DNA from: Solimonas sp964507195
GTDB lineage: Bacteria > Pseudomonadota > Gammaproteobacteria > Nevskiales > Nevskiaceae
DNA: 18,525 bases
NCBI GenBank assembly: GCA_964507195.1
Contig: CAZDPA010000071.1
Span: forward strand, 1-18,525
Reading direction: 5' to 3'
Shown here: positions 1-8,110 of the stretch, one piece after another
How the letters are laid out: every line of letters begins with the position of its first letter
Position numbering within the stretch: position 1 is the stretch's first letter
The notes under the pieces: model-generated
What the model saw: only the letters and a program-made list of their open reading frames with translations
Told to the model about the DNA's origin: nothing
The model's database searches: none
Translations under genes and position numbers: made by a program

Positions 1-1
1 A

Positions 2-268
2 CTGTGGCAGGCGCTGCGCGGCAGCGAAGATATCCTCGCCCAGCGCTGGCCGCAGGTCGATACGTCTGCACTGACACGTGATGAGTTGGCGATCGTTGTG
101 CAGGTCAACGGCAAGCTGCGCGCGAACATCAGCGTGCCGGCCGCGGCGAGCAAGGACGACATCCTTGCGATTGCCCTGGCCGACGAGAACGTGCAGCGCT
201 TCGTGACCGGGCAGACGATCAAGAAGCAGGTCGTCGTGCCGGGCAAGCTCGTGAACTTCGTCGTCTGA
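2..268 (+). CDS. leuS: Leucyl-tRNA synthetase, C-terminal end (partial)
   Basis: Only the last 88 residues are present; the gene enters from the left edge in the frame whose first full codon is at position 2. Leucyl-tRNA synthetase charges tRNA-Leu with leucine in the cytoplasm. The visible part matches the small C-terminal domain of bacterial LeuS, which contacts the tRNA: it has the VVQVNGKLRANISVP strand, a helical ADENVQRFV stretch and the family ending in which PGKLVNFVV closes the protein. The catalytic HIGH and KMSKS signatures lie outside the window. The stop codon (266-268) shares one base with the lptE start codon, so the two genes are probably cotranscribed and translationally coupled. 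Seeing leuS followed directly by lptE is the usual gammaproteobacterial order. Confidence 0.95.
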   Translation: MWQALRGSEDILAQRWPQVDTSALTRDELAIVVQVNGKLRANISVPAAASKDDILAIALADENVQRFVTGQTIKKQVVVPGKLVNFVV

Positions 269-822
269 TGCGCCTACTCCTGCGATCACTCGCGCTCATC
301 GCCACGCTGCTGCCAGCGTTGTTTGCCGGGGCGTGCGGTTTCCATCTCGCCGGTACGCGGCCACTGCCCTCGGCGCTGCAGCTGGTCTACATCGATGTCG
401 TCGCGCCGTATCGCGTGGTTCAGCCGCCGGTGGAAAGCGCGCTGCGCGCGATCCTTCAGCGGCGCGGCGCGGATGTGCGTGGCGATCGTGGCGCCGGCAT
501 CACCGAGATTCGCCTCACTGAACTCACCGAAAGCCGCGAAGTACTGTCGGTCGGCATCAACGGCAAGGCGATCGAGTTCCGCCTCGTGACCAGCGTGCAG
601 TACCAGGTGTTCCGCGATGGCAAATCGATGGTCGAACCGGGTGCACTGCGCGTGACCCGCGACTACAGCTTCCAGCCCGAACAGGTGCTGGCCAAGGAAG
701 CCGAAGAAGCGCGTTTGCGCGATTTCATCCAGACCGAAATGGCGGAACTGATGCTGTTACGGCTGGAAGCGCAGCTGGGTCAACTACCGATGGCACCGGT
801 GCCGATTCCGCCGGCGCCTTAG
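268..822 (+). CDS. lptE: LPS-assembly lipoprotein LptE (RlpB)
   Basis: A 184-residue lipoprotein that plugs the LptD barrel in the outer membrane and helps deliver lipopolysaccharide to the cell surface. The N-terminus is a lipoprotein signal: a basic start, a hydrophobic stretch and the lipobox AGAC with the acylated cysteine at residue 23. The mature protein begins CGFHLAGTRPLP, the hallmark start of this family. The later part has the alternating strand and helix pattern of LptE and ends in a proline-rich tail. The ATG overlaps the leuS stop by one base. In Escherichia coli the next genes are holA (DNA polymerase III delta) and nadD. Here no holA follows; the next 379 bases are repeats and then glcF lies on the opposite strand. 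Confidence 0.93.
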   Translation: MRLLLRSLALIATLLPALFAGACGFHLAGTRPLPSALQLVYIDVVAPYRVVQPPVESALRAILQRRGADVRGDRGAGITEIRLTELTESREVLSVGINGKAIEFRLVTSVQYQVFRDGKSMVEPGALRVTRDYSFQPEQVLAKEAEEARLRDFIQTEMAELMLLRLEAQLGQLPMAPVPIPPAP

Positions 823-833
823 GGATTTGCCCT

Positions 834-963
834 GGTCTCTCGATACACCCTGCGCTCCGCGCATGGCACTCGAGACGAACGGGCTTTTGTTGAATCCTGA
901 ACGTACAAATACTCCCCCATTCGTGTCGAGTGCTGCTCGCGATGGCGAGTGGTGTATCGAGGG
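834..963. repeat. Paired inverted repeat, locus A (two opposed copies)
   Basis: One arm (834-882) begins GGTCTCTCGATACA and ends CTCGAGACGAACGG, with a short GC-rich inner hairpin. The second arm (919-963) reads in the opposite sense: CATTCGTGTCGAGTG followed by GTGTATCGAG. The arms are imperfect reverse complements of each other, about 36 bases apart. The same two arms occur at 3581-3680 in the other order, so this is a dispersed extragenic palindromic element rather than chance. Function unknown; it resembles REP or BIME-type elements in layout. Confidence 0.8.
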
Positions 964-1018
964 TGTCGCAAAAGCGACACCGCTACTGCATTGCGGCATT
1001 GTTGGTTCAGATGGATGC

Positions 1019-1150
<132 letters not shown>

Positions 1151-1181
1151 ATTCCCCTGAGGATTTTCCATAACGATGTTT

Positions 1182-1210
1182 CCGCCTAAAGCGAAAACGC
1201 GCTAAGGCGG
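1182..1210 (-). terminator. Weak terminator-like hairpin at the glcF stop
   Basis: CCGCCT (1182-1187) pairs with AGGCGG (1205-1210), with a further inner AGCG/CGCT match, and the hairpin overlaps the glcF stop codon. There is no clear T-run downstream on the minus strand, so termination here is only a possibility. Confidence 0.3.
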
Positions 1211-2464
1211 CAACTGCCGCGCCAGCAGCGCTGCCGGATGCAGCACCTCCGGTGCACCGCCGCCGCGCCGTCGCAAACCCCCTGCAATGTGCAGCGAGCA
1301 GCCGATGTTGGTGCTGACGATGTAGTCCGGTTGCAGTAGCGCGGCGCCATTCAGCTTGCGCTGCAAGAGCTGATCCGCCATCTGCGGCTGGGTCACGAAG
1401 TAGGTGCCGGCTGCGCCGCAGCACTGATGCGTAGCGTCCAGTTCGACAAGTTCGATCTGTGGGATCTTGCGCAGCAGATCAAGAATCTGTTGTGTACCGC
1501 CAAGCACGTTGCGCTGGGTGCAGGGCAGATGCACGGCGACGCGCGCTTTCAGCGGTAGCAGATGCAATTGCGCGGGCCAGCGCCTGAGCAGCGCAGCGCA
1601 GGCGTCGTCGAGTTTTCTGACGAAGGTTTCGCCACTCGCGCGATCCTCAGCGAGACGCGCGTAGTCGACCAGCGTCGCGCCGCAGCCGCTGGCGCTGTGC
1701 ACCACGCAGCTTGAATCCGAGAACGCATCGATGTTGCGTGCGACATTGCGCGCGGCACCATCCGGAAGACCACCGTGCTCGTGAATCGCGCCGCAGCAGC
1801 CCTGGTCGCGCGGGATGTCGACGCGATAACCCATGTACTGGAACAGGCGTTCGAGCGCGTGCAACGTTGGCTCGTCGACGAGCCGGCCGACGCAGCCGGT
1901 GAACAGGCTGATGGTTTCCTGCTGCGTCGCTGGCGGCGCAGGCGGCAGCGCGGCATAGCGTCGTTCAGGGATCAATGACTCGAGGCGCGCGAGGCGTCCG
2001 CGACCGAGGACCGCACTCGCTCGAACCAGGTGCTGGATGCCGCTGCTGCGGTACAGCCACAGCAGCGCCTGCAACACGTGCAGTCCGATTGAAGACGACA
2101 GCACGGCGCCGGAGAGTCGGGTGATGCGCGTGCGCTCGGGCTTCTGCGTTGCGAGCAGTGCGCGACCGGCATCGATCAGCTCGCCGTAAGGCACCTTGGC
2201 CGGACACACACGCTCGCAGGCACGGCAGGACAGGCAACCATCGAGGTGCGCTTCGAGCGCGGGCGTGACGCTGAGTGCACCCATCGCCAGACCCTGCATC
2301 AGCGAAATGCGTCCGCGCGGCGAATCGCCTTCATGCTGTGTCTGTCCATAGGTGGGGCAGTGCGGCAGGCACAGGCCGCACTTCACGCACAGGTCAGCCG
2401 CGCCCAGCGGAAACGCGGGGCTGTGTGGCGCTGGAGTCTGGATCGGCGGCAGAGCGTCGTTCAT
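1202..2464 (-). CDS. glcF: Glycolate oxidase iron-sulfur subunit GlcF
   Basis: A 420-residue protein matching GlcF, the electron-carrying subunit of the membrane-associated GlcDEF complex that oxidises glycolate to glyoxylate. Two ferredoxin-type [4Fe-4S] motifs are visible: C26, C29, C32, C36 in CVKCGLCLPHCP, and C77, C80, C83, C87 in CLSCRACERVCP. The C-terminal half carries the cysteine-rich CCG-type motifs of the family (GCCGAIHEHGG and HQCCGAAGTYF). Length is close to the usual 400-410. The start is supported by AGGA four bases upstream of the ATG. GlcF normally follows glcD and glcE in one operon; here it stands alone, with a divergent gene upstream and repeats downstream. GlcD and GlcE must be elsewhere, or this paralogue works with another FAD-linked oxidase such as a lactate or 2-hydroxyacid dehydrogenase. 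Confidence 0.88.
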   Translation of the reverse strand: MNDALPPIQTPAPHSPAFPLGAADLCVKCGLCLPHCPTYGQTQHEGDSPRGRISLMQGLAMGALSVTPALEAHLDGCLSCRACERVCPAKVPYGELIDAGRALLATQKPERTRITRLSGAVLSSSIGLHVLQALLWLYRSSGIQHLVRASAVLGRGRLARLESLIPERRYAALPPAPPATQQETISLFTGCVGRLVDEPTLHALERLFQYMGYRVDIPRDQGCCGAIHEHGGLPDGAARNVARNIDAFSDSSCVVHSASGCGATLVDYARLAEDRASGETFVRKLDDACAALLRRWPAQLHLLPLKARVAVHLPCTQRNVLGGTQQILDLLRKIPQIELVELDATHQCCGAAGTYFVTQPQMADQLLQRKLNGAALLQPDYIVSTNIGCSLHIAGGLRRRGGGAPEVLHPAALLARQLPP

Positions 2465-2471
2465 GGCGTCC

Positions 2472-2477
2472 TATAAT
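2472..2477 (+). promoter_or_regulatory. Consensus -10 box (TATAAT) before the DUF481 gene
   Basis: A perfect TATAAT lies in the glcF/DUF481 divergent gap, followed by the GC-rich stretch ACGCGGC that could act as discriminator. Transcription would start near 2484, giving a leader of about 50 bases before the ATG at 2536. No good -35 box is visible at the right distance. Confidence 0.5.
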
Positions 2478-2535
2478 ACGCGGCAGTTCCGGCCTGTCCG
2501 GGCTGATCAAAACAACAGACAACGGAGAATTAAGG

Positions 2536-3240
2536 ATGATTCGTCGCAGCCTTCTGCTGGTGGCCTGGCTGGCCGCCGCTCCTGCACAGGCCCAATGGGC
2601 GAACGAAGTGTCGCTCGGCTATCTGGCGGCCAGCGGCAACACGGAAACGGAATCCCTGAACGGCAAGGCCACGCTGGTCTACAAGACCGATCAGTGGACC
2701 AACACCTTTATCGGCCAGGGCGCGTACAGCACCGAGCAGGACGACACCACGGCGGAACGCTATGCGGCATCGGACAAGTTCGACTGGAATCTGTCTGAAG
2801 TCGACTATCTGTTTGCTGCGGTCGACTGGGACAAGGATCTGTTCGGCGGCATCCGCGAGCGCACTTCGGAAACCTTGGGCTACGGCCGCCATGTGCTGAC
2901 CGGCCCTGAGCACCTGCTCGATCTGGAGATCGGCGCCGGTGCGCGTCAGAGCGAACTCAACGGCACCCGCGAGAACGAGGACGACATCATTGCCCGCGGC
3001 TCGGCGAAGTATCAGTGGACGATTTCCGAAACCAGCCAGTTCGTGCAGACGCTGAAGGTCGAGACTGGCGACTTCAACACCTATGTTGAATCGGTATCCG
3101 AGCTGAAGCTGGCCATTGTCGGTGATCTGTTCGCCGCGCTGTCGTATACGGTCAAGCACAATTCCGAGGTGCCGGACACTTCTGAAAAGACCGACACCTA
3201 CACCGCCGTCAGCCTCGCATACAGCTTCGGATCGGAATGA
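2536..3240 (+). CDS. DUF481 (YdiY-like) outer-membrane protein
   Basis: A 234-residue secreted protein of the DUF481 family, whose members are small outer-membrane beta-barrels; some are called salt-induced outer-membrane proteins and their function is not settled. The signal peptide runs through LAAAPAQA with likely cleavage before Q20. The mature start WANEVSLGYLAASGNTETES contains the SGNTETES motif typical of the family, and the rest alternates in the way amphipathic beta strands do, ending VSLAYSFGSE. The ATG at 2536 is preferred because it gives a clean signal peptide and has GGAG about eight bases upstream; a longer in-frame extension to 2275 runs antisense through glcF and is rejected. 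The stop overlaps the next start by four bases (ATGA), so the ferredoxin gene is probably translated from the same message. Confidence 0.85.
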   Translation: MIRRSLLLVAWLAAAPAQAQWANEVSLGYLAASGNTETESLNGKATLVYKTDQWTNTFIGQGAYSTEQDDTTAERYAASDKFDWNLSEVDYLFAAVDWDKDLFGGIRERTSETLGYGRHVLTGPEHLLDLEIGAGARQSELNGTRENEDDIIARGSAKYQWTISETSQFVQTLKVETGDFNTYVESVSELKLAIVGDLFAALSYTVKHNSEVPDTSEKTDTYTAVSLAYSFGSE

Positions 3241-3551
3241 GCCACTACCGTCACCACGTCTTCTTCTGCTGCAACCAGCGTGCGCCGGGGGAGCGCACCT
3301 GTTGCAACGACAAGGGCGCGACGCGCGTGCGCGACTACGCCAAGCAGCGTGTCAAGCAGCTCGGCCTGAATGGGCCGGGCAAGGTCCGGATCAATCAGGC
3401 GGGCTGCCTTGAGCGCTGCGAGGAAGGGCCGTGCATCGTCGTCTACCCGGACGCGGTCTGGTACCGCTATGTCGACGAAGAAGACGTGGATGACATCATC
3501 GAGCAGCATCTGCAGAACGGGCAGATCGTCGAGCGTCTGCGGATTCCGTAG
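3237..3551 (+). CDS. Thioredoxin-like [2Fe-2S] ferredoxin
   Basis: A 104-residue protein of the thioredoxin-fold ferredoxin family, in which four cysteines hold a [2Fe-2S] cluster for electron transfer in the cytoplasm. The opening MSHYRHHVFFCCNQR and the later GCLERCEEGPCIVVYP are typical. The cysteine spacing C11 (or C12), C23, C57, C61 fits the family pattern of one cysteine, a second about eleven residues on, then a C-x3-C pair; C22 and C66 are extra. The VWY..V segment followed by an acidic DEEDVDDIIEQH helix is also family-typical. The start is fixed by the ATGA overlap with the DUF481 stop. Coupling to an outer-membrane barrel gives no clear hint of the redox partner. Family confident, specific role unknown. 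Confidence 0.9.
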   Translation: MSHYRHHVFFCCNQRAPGERTCCNDKGATRVRDYAKQRVKQLGLNGPGKVRINQAGCLERCEEGPCIVVYPDAVWYRYVDEEDVDDIIEQHLQNGQIVERLRIP

Positions 3552-3580
3552 GGAACTCTGCCAAGCGGTCAAACTTCTCT

Positions 3581-3680
3581 CCGTTCGTGTCGAGTGCTGG
3601 CGAAGCCGGTGTATCGAGACACCAGTGCTGCAGTAGCGGTCTCTCGATACAGCGCCTACGGCGCCACTCGAGACGAACGG
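3581..3680. repeat. Paired inverted repeat, locus B
   Basis: CCGTTCGTGTCGAGTG...GTGTATCGAGAC (3581-3620) faces GGTCTCTCGATACA...CTCGAGACGAACGG (3638-3680), an imperfect inverted repeat spanning 100 bases. The same arms occur at 834-963 in the opposite order. It sits between convergent genes (the ferredoxin and mltF), where such elements often lie and may help end transcription from both sides. Confidence 0.82.
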
Positions 3681-3702
3681 AACTTGGTTGGGCCGAATGC
3701 CC

Positions 3703-5196
3703 TCAAAGAATCGGCAGATCAATCCCCAGCGGCGTTTCATCCTTCTCTTCCAGCACAGGTTCGGCTTCGGGCTCGGTGACGGCCATCGGTGCGGTCGCCG
3801 GTTCGCCGGTGATCCATACCAGCATGTCGAAGTAGGTCCGGATGTTGCCGACATAGGTGCGCGCTTCGTAGCCGCGCGCGTAGCCGTACTTGGTCTTGCT
3901 GTGCCATTTCGGCTGCGTCAGCAGCGGCAGCCGCTCGCGCACGTCGAGCCAGCGCTTGGGGTCGCCGCCCTGCTTCTGCGTCAGGTCCATGACGTCGAGC
4001 AGATGGCCGTAGCCGATGTTGTACGCGATCAATGCCAGCCAGCTGCGATCCGGCTCGACGATCTCCGGTGGCAGCTTGTCCAGCAGCATGCGGTAGTAGC
4101 GCGCGCCGCCAGCGATGCTTTGCATCGGATCTTCGCGGTTGGCGACGCCCAGGCGCTGCGCGGTGGCGGTGGTCAGCTGCATGATGCCGCGCACGCCGGT
4201 GGGGCTCACTGCTGTGCGGTCCCAGTGCGATTCCTGATAACCGATGGCTGCCAGGAGGCGCCAGTCCAGGCCGGTGCGCAGCGCGGCTTTTTCGAACCCG
4301 CTGCGGTAAGCCGGCAGGCGCGTTTCGACGTGACCGGCCAGGGTCAGTGCGCCGAGCGCTCCGACCTGCTGGACGTGACCGAAGTAGCGGTCGCGCAGGC
4401 GCGACATCTCTTCCTGTCCATAGGCTTCGAGAAAATTCTCGGCTGCCGCCAGCAGACTGTCATCGCGCGTTGCCGAAACTGCCCAACCGAGTTGCCGGGC
4501 GCTGCCGACCGGAAACGCCACACGCAGGTTCGGGTAGTAGCGTTGATTGATGGCGACCAGGTCCGAGTTGGCGATGGTGAAATCAATCGTGCCTTCGGAG
4601 ACCGCCAGCAGGAGCTCTTCAGATTCCTGGTCCGGGGATTCCTGCCATTTCAGGTTCGGATGGGCCTCGGGATCCAGTTCCTGCAGACGCTCGGCGGCCA
4701 CACTGTGCGCCGGCACGTGCAGGTTGCCGCTGACATCCGCCAGTGATTTCGGCTTCCTGGTGCCTTTGCGGTAGACCAGCATCGGCGCGACCGCCTGCAG
4801 CGGGCGGGTGAAACGCAGGCCGCTTCCGGGGTCAGGCGTGATGACGACGCCGGCCGCGGCCAGATGCGCGGCGCCGTCTTCGACCAGACGTGCTGCCTCC
4901 TTCGGATTGGCGACGACCTTGACGTCCAGCGGCACCCCCAGCTCGTTCGCGAATTGAGCGGCCAGATCATATTCAAAGCCCACCGCGTCACCGCCGGGGC
5001 CAATGTAATAGGTCGTCGGACTGTTGACCGTGGCGATGCGCAACACGCCGAGCTGACGGATTTCATCCAGCATGGACGCCCGCGGCGAGCAGGTCGAAAC
5101 CAGGGCCACCCAGGTCAAAACCAGCAAAAATGGCCCCAACCGCCACAGTCGCAGCAGCGATTTCCATCCAAGGATAGGTTTCGCGGTCAGGTTCAT
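3703..5196 (-). CDS. mltF: Membrane-bound lytic murein transglycosylase F
   Basis: A 497-residue murein hydrolase that cleaves the MurNAc-GlcNAc bond of peptidoglycan, leaving 1,6-anhydro ends. Two domains are visible. Residues about 45-270 form a periplasmic substrate-binding-protein-like (SBP_bac_3) module beginning LGVLRIATVNSPTTYY. Residues about 295-460 form an SLT transglycosylase domain with the catalytic glutamate E322 in GYQESHW, followed by SPTGVRGIMQLT, AYNIGYGHLLD and YARGYEA. The N-terminus has a hydrophobic segment (residues 21-35) ending VSTC; the threonine before the cysteine is unusual for a lipobox, so anchoring may be by lipid or by an uncleaved segment. The length is close to E. 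coli MltF (518). It is transcribed alone, away from the tRNA-Ser. No strong ribosome-binding site is seen upstream of the ATG. Confidence 0.92.
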   Translation of the reverse strand: MNLTAKPILGWKSLLRLWRLGPFLLVLTWVALVSTCSPRASMLDEIRQLGVLRIATVNSPTTYYIGPGGDAVGFEYDLAAQFANELGVPLDVKVVANPKEAARLVEDGAAHLAAAGVVITPDPGSGLRFTRPLQAVAPMLVYRKGTRKPKSLADVSGNLHVPAHSVAAERLQELDPEAHPNLKWQESPDQESEELLLAVSEGTIDFTIANSDLVAINQRYYPNLRVAFPVGSARQLGWAVSATRDDSLLAAAENFLEAYGQEEMSRLRDRYFGHVQQVGALGALTLAGHVETRLPAYRSGFEKAALRTGLDWRLLAAIGYQESHWDRTAVSPTGVRGIMQLTTATAQRLGVANREDPMQSIAGGARYYRMLLDKLPPEIVEPDRSWLALIAYNIGYGHLLDVMDLTQKQGGDPKRWLDVRERLPLLTQPKWHSKTKYGYARGYEARTYVGNIRTYFDMLVWITGEPATAPMAVTEPEAEPVLEEKDETPLGIDLPIL

Positions 5197-5197
5197 T

Positions 5198-5203
5198 TAG
5201 AAT
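5198..5203 (+). promoter_or_regulatory. Possible -10 box (TAGAAT) with GC-rich discriminator, upstream of tRNA-Ser
   Basis: TTAGAATGCGCGCC occurs here on the plus strand, and nearly the same string (TTAGAATTGCGCGCC) precedes the DUF1820 gene at 16167. A -10 box followed by a G/C-only discriminator is the pattern of growth-rate-controlled promoters of stable-RNA and translation genes. It would leave about 125 bases before the tRNA. No clear -35 box is seen. Confidence 0.35.
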
Positions 5204-5333
5204 GCGCGCCCTGAACAGCAGGGCTTTCGGGCCAACGCTAGCACAACAGGTACTGCAAACAGGTTCTGAATATCGCCGGAAGGCGTCATTCCGGGCTGGC
5301 CGCTTCGACCCGGCGCAGTATCCGCAAGTTCAC

Positions 5334-5423
<90 letters not shown>

Positions 5424-5431
5424 TACAAAGA

Positions 5432-5454
5432 AACCCCCGCAAGGGGGTTTTTTG
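5432..5454 (+). terminator. Rho-independent terminator after tRNA-Ser
   Basis: AACCCCC pairs with GGGGGTT across the loop GCAA, followed by six T in a row. It starts eight bases after the tRNA CCA end and is a textbook intrinsic terminator. Confidence 0.9.
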
Positions 5455-5539
5455 TTGGAAGCGGCGGTTGAGGATTCAGTCACAGTTCAGTGCTACGGGA
5501 ATATCTAGGACATCTCCTTCAACAGTGTTCGAGACCGCC

Positions 5540-6460
5540 ATGCATAAGAAACTCAAAAAACTCATCGGTTCCTCTCTTGCTGGTCTCACCGCCGTCGGCT
5601 TGCTTGCACTCAGTGCCTGCTCCGGTAGCAGCGGTGGCAACGGCACAACCCAGTTCAAGCTTGCCGTTGCCGACGCGCCGGTCGATGGTGCCGAGGCAGT
5701 GGTAGTCAAGTTCACCGGCGTTGAACTGCTCGGCGCCGACGAAGATCCGGTGCTGATCGAGTTCACTGCTCCGAAGACGATCGACCTGCTGAACGACAGC
5801 GGCACGGCATCGGCTGTGCTGTTCGATGTGCCGATCCCGTCCGGCAGCTATACGCAGATCCGTCTGCTCGTTGTGGCCGATGGCGATCCGCTGGATTCCT
5901 ACATCGACCTTGCCGACGGCAGCCGGCAGGGCCTGCGGGTGCCGAGCGGCACCCAGTCCGGACTGAAGCTGGTGTCTGGCTTCGAAGCCCCGAGCGGCGG
6001 CATCGCGAACTTCACGGTCGATTTCGATCTGCGCAAAGCCATCACCTGCCCACCTGGCCAGGACGGGGTTTGCCTGCTGAAGCCGGCACTGCGCCTGGTC
6101 AATAACGACGAAGTCGGAAATGTTCAGGGTGTAGTGAGCGCAACGCTGGTGCCGGAAGGCTGCACGCCGGGCGTGTACATCTACAGCGGTACCGTCGCTG
6201 CGCCGGAAGACAACAACAGCACGGCGGTGAATCTGAGCGCGCAGCCGATCGCGTCGAAGGTGCCGGTCGTCACTGCGCAGTCCGAAGGCGGTTACTACTA
6301 TCAGCTGACGTTCCTGCCGCCTGGCAGCTACACCGTCGCCTTGACCTGCAACGCCGCGTTGGATGATCCGGATCAGGCCGACGCCGAAGTGACGTTCGAT
6401 CCGATCGTCAGCGGCATCGCGGTGACCAGCGGGCAGACGGTGACCGTCGACCTGCCGTAG
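5540..6460 (+). CDS. DUF4382 lipoprotein
   Basis: A 306-residue predicted lipoprotein. The signal MHKKLKKLIG is followed by a hydrophobic stretch and the lipobox LSAC, with cysteine 27 lipidated. Residues about 38-185 fit the DUF4382 family: the mature start has FKLAVADAPVDGAEAVVVKF, then LLNDSGTASAVLFDVPIPSG and YTQIRLLV, a beta-rich domain common in bacterial surface lipoproteins and without known function. Residues about 200-306 look like a carboxypeptidase-regulatory or transthyretin-like beta sandwich, with the motif LPPGSYTVALTC. The ATG at 5540 is chosen over upstream in-frame starts because those run through the tRNA and because it begins a clean signal peptide. It converges with the LVIVD lipoprotein gene at a shared hairpin. 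Role unknown; probably outer-membrane or surface-attached. Confidence 0.82.
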   Translation: MHKKLKKLIGSSLAGLTAVGLLALSACSGSSGGNGTTQFKLAVADAPVDGAEAVVVKFTGVELLGADEDPVLIEFTAPKTIDLLNDSGTASAVLFDVPIPSGSYTQIRLLVVADGDPLDSYIDLADGSRQGLRVPSGTQSGLKLVSGFEAPSGGIANFTVDFDLRKAITCPPGQDGVCLLKPALRLVNNDEVGNVQGVVSATLVPEGCTPGVYIYSGTVAAPEDNNSTAVNLSAQPIASKVPVVTAQSEGGYYYQLTFLPPGSYTVALTCNAALDDPDQADAEVTFDPIVSGIAVTSGQTVTVDLP

Positions 6461-6477
6461 AAGTATGTCGACGCAAG

Positions 6478-6511
6478 CCCGATCAATGACCGCAATGGGT
6501 CATTGATCGGG
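6478..6511. terminator. Bidirectional terminator hairpin
   Basis: CCCGATCAATGACC (6478-6491) is the exact reverse complement of GGTCATTGATCGGG (6498-6511), leaving a six-base loop. It lies between two convergent lipoprotein genes and has no long T-run on either side, so it is best read as a two-way terminator or mRNA-end stabiliser. Confidence 0.75.
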
Positions 6512-6519
6512 TCTGCGCA

Positions 6520-7965
6520 TCAGTCGGGCCATGCGTCATTGGTGACGCGGATCGCGTAGAAGCCGCTGTAAACGTCGCTGTACCAGATTTCCTTGCGCCC
6601 GGGCACGAACTCGGGGCTGGCCATCGCATAGCCGCTGGCTTCGAGGTAGGGCGTCAGGCGCGGATGCATCGGCGCGTGGAAGTAGGCGACCTCGCGCGGA
6701 CTGTGCACGTCGCGGATGTCGAACACGCGTAGGCCGGACGCGATCATGCTGCAGGCGGCGATCGTCGGGTCGACGCGTGTCGGCAGGTTGCAGTAGTGGC
6801 CCGCATAGCCCTGGCCGATGAAGTTGTTGCCCGGATCGGTGGCGATCTCGGCGAAGTGCTCGGGGTTGTGGACTTCCAGACGCAGGTCCGAGGCGACCCT
6901 GGGATTCGTCTCGTCGCTGATGTCGATGATGCGCGCCGCACCGACTTCGCCCGCGCGTGCGAACTCGTCGATCTCCAGCAGATACGGTTTGCCCTTGCTC
7001 GTGAACGGCAGCGCGTTCTGCGGAATGCTCATCCGCGGCCAGATCAGGCGCGAGATCTCGCGCACCACCGGGTCGGGTTTGCGCGCCTGGATTTCGGAGA
7101 CGTCGAGGATGATCAGCGCACGGTCGAGATTCGGATCAGGCAGCGCGCAGGTGACCGCGAACGCACAGACGCCGCCGGACAGGCCAACACCGGCCAGGTA
7201 GGCTCGGTTGCCGTCAGCGCTGATCGACAGGCCGTGCGAGGAATACGGCATGGTCTTGATCACGCGCGGTTGTTCCGGATCGCTGATGTCGACGGCGGTC
7301 AGCGTCGGTGTGGCCGGCGAGGCGACGTAGAACGTCTTGCCGTCCGGAGACAGGCCGCTTTCGTGTCCGAACAACGTCAGCAGTCGCGAGGATTTCAGCA
7401 CCGGCTGACGGCAGTCCTGCGAAATGTCGTAGATATCGACGATGCCCGGCGCGAGCGCGGCATTGCCGGCGACGGAGATCAGCAACCCACGTTCCTTGCT
7501 GACCACCAGCGACTCGTGCGGCGTCAGCATCGCCGGGGTCGACAGGCGCGCGGTCAGCACCGGCTGCGTGGGGTCTGCCATGTCGAGCACGTTGACGCCG
7601 TTCTCACCGTCGACGATGCCCAGCGGATAGAGCAGGGCGCTGTCGTAGTAGGCGCAGTCGTTGCCGGCGGCGTCGACGTAGCGCTCGACCTTGAAGCCGG
7701 CGACGGTGCCGATCGCATTCGGCACCACACGCGTGCCGACCAGCTCGGTGTTGCAGGTATAGCCCTCGGCAGCGCGTCCGCTCTGATGCTCGGCGCGACT
7801 CACCCGACCCTGGATGCCCAGCTCCGGACTGGAGCCGGGCCCGCAGACCGCCTTCGGCGTGGCGCCGCCGGAAACCGGTGGTTCTGTCTCAGAGGAGCTG
7901 CTTTCGCCACAGCCTGCGAGGGTGGCGATGGCGATCAGCAGCGCATATCGAAACGGGCTTGTCAT
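6520..7965 (-). CDS. LVIVD-repeat beta-propeller lipoprotein
   Basis: A 481-residue predicted lipoprotein: the signal MTSPFRYALLIAIATLAGC places the lipidated cysteine at residue 19, followed by a serine-rich linker. The rest is built of beta-propeller blades of the LVIVD type, seen as repeated units such as NVLDMADPTQPVL, DIYDISQDCRQPVL, TAVDISDPEQPRV, RIIDISDETNPRV and RVFDIRDVHSPREVAY. Such proteins are secreted and of unknown function; the fold usually binds partners or small ligands. Extra cysteines in the mature part suggest periplasmic or surface disulfides. The start has AGGAGA about nine bases upstream. The gene converges with the DUF4382 gene, and both products are likely exported lipoproteins. 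The possible -10 TATACT (7996-8001, minus strand) lies at a suitable distance upstream. Confidence 0.85.
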   Translation of the reverse strand: MTSPFRYALLIAIATLAGCGESSSSETEPPVSGGATPKAVCGPGSSPELGIQGRVSRAEHQSGRAAEGYTCNTELVGTRVVPNAIGTVAGFKVERYVDAAGNDCAYYDSALLYPLGIVDGENGVNVLDMADPTQPVLTARLSTPAMLTPHESLVVSKERGLLISVAGNAALAPGIVDIYDISQDCRQPVLKSSRLLTLFGHESGLSPDGKTFYVASPATPTLTAVDISDPEQPRVIKTMPYSSHGLSISADGNRAYLAGVGLSGGVCAFAVTCALPDPNLDRALIILDVSEIQARKPDPVVREISRLIWPRMSIPQNALPFTSKGKPYLLEIDEFARAGEVGAARIIDISDETNPRVASDLRLEVHNPEHFAEIATDPGNNFIGQGYAGHYCNLPTRVDPTIAACSMIASGLRVFDIRDVHSPREVAYFHAPMHPRLTPYLEASGYAMASPEFVPGRKEIWYSDVYSGFYAIRVTNDAWPD

Positions 7966-8071
7966 GGTTCTGGTCTCTCCTCGAACTGCCGCTCGAGTAT
8001 ACCGAGAGGGCCTCCAGATCCATGTAAGCGAGTGGCAGCACGAGCTGCCGCAGACGCCGCTGCATGGCCAA

Positions 8072-8099
8072 ACAGAAACCCCCGTGAGGGGGCTTCTGT
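8072..8099 (-). terminator. Terminator for the SFPASDPPS gene
   Basis: On the minus strand ACAGAA-CCCCC pairs with GGGGG-TTCTGT around a four-base loop, with one mismatched base in each arm. The distal arm on that strand ends in TTTCTGTTT, giving a U-rich tail. It begins 11 bases after the stop of the small gene. Confidence 0.75.
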
Positions 8100-8110
8100 C
8101 GAGTCATCGC

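Noticed and set aside
3688..4746. A 352-codon frame antisense to mltF
   Set aside because: The minus strand encodes a complete MltF with catalytic motifs; the antisense frame has none.
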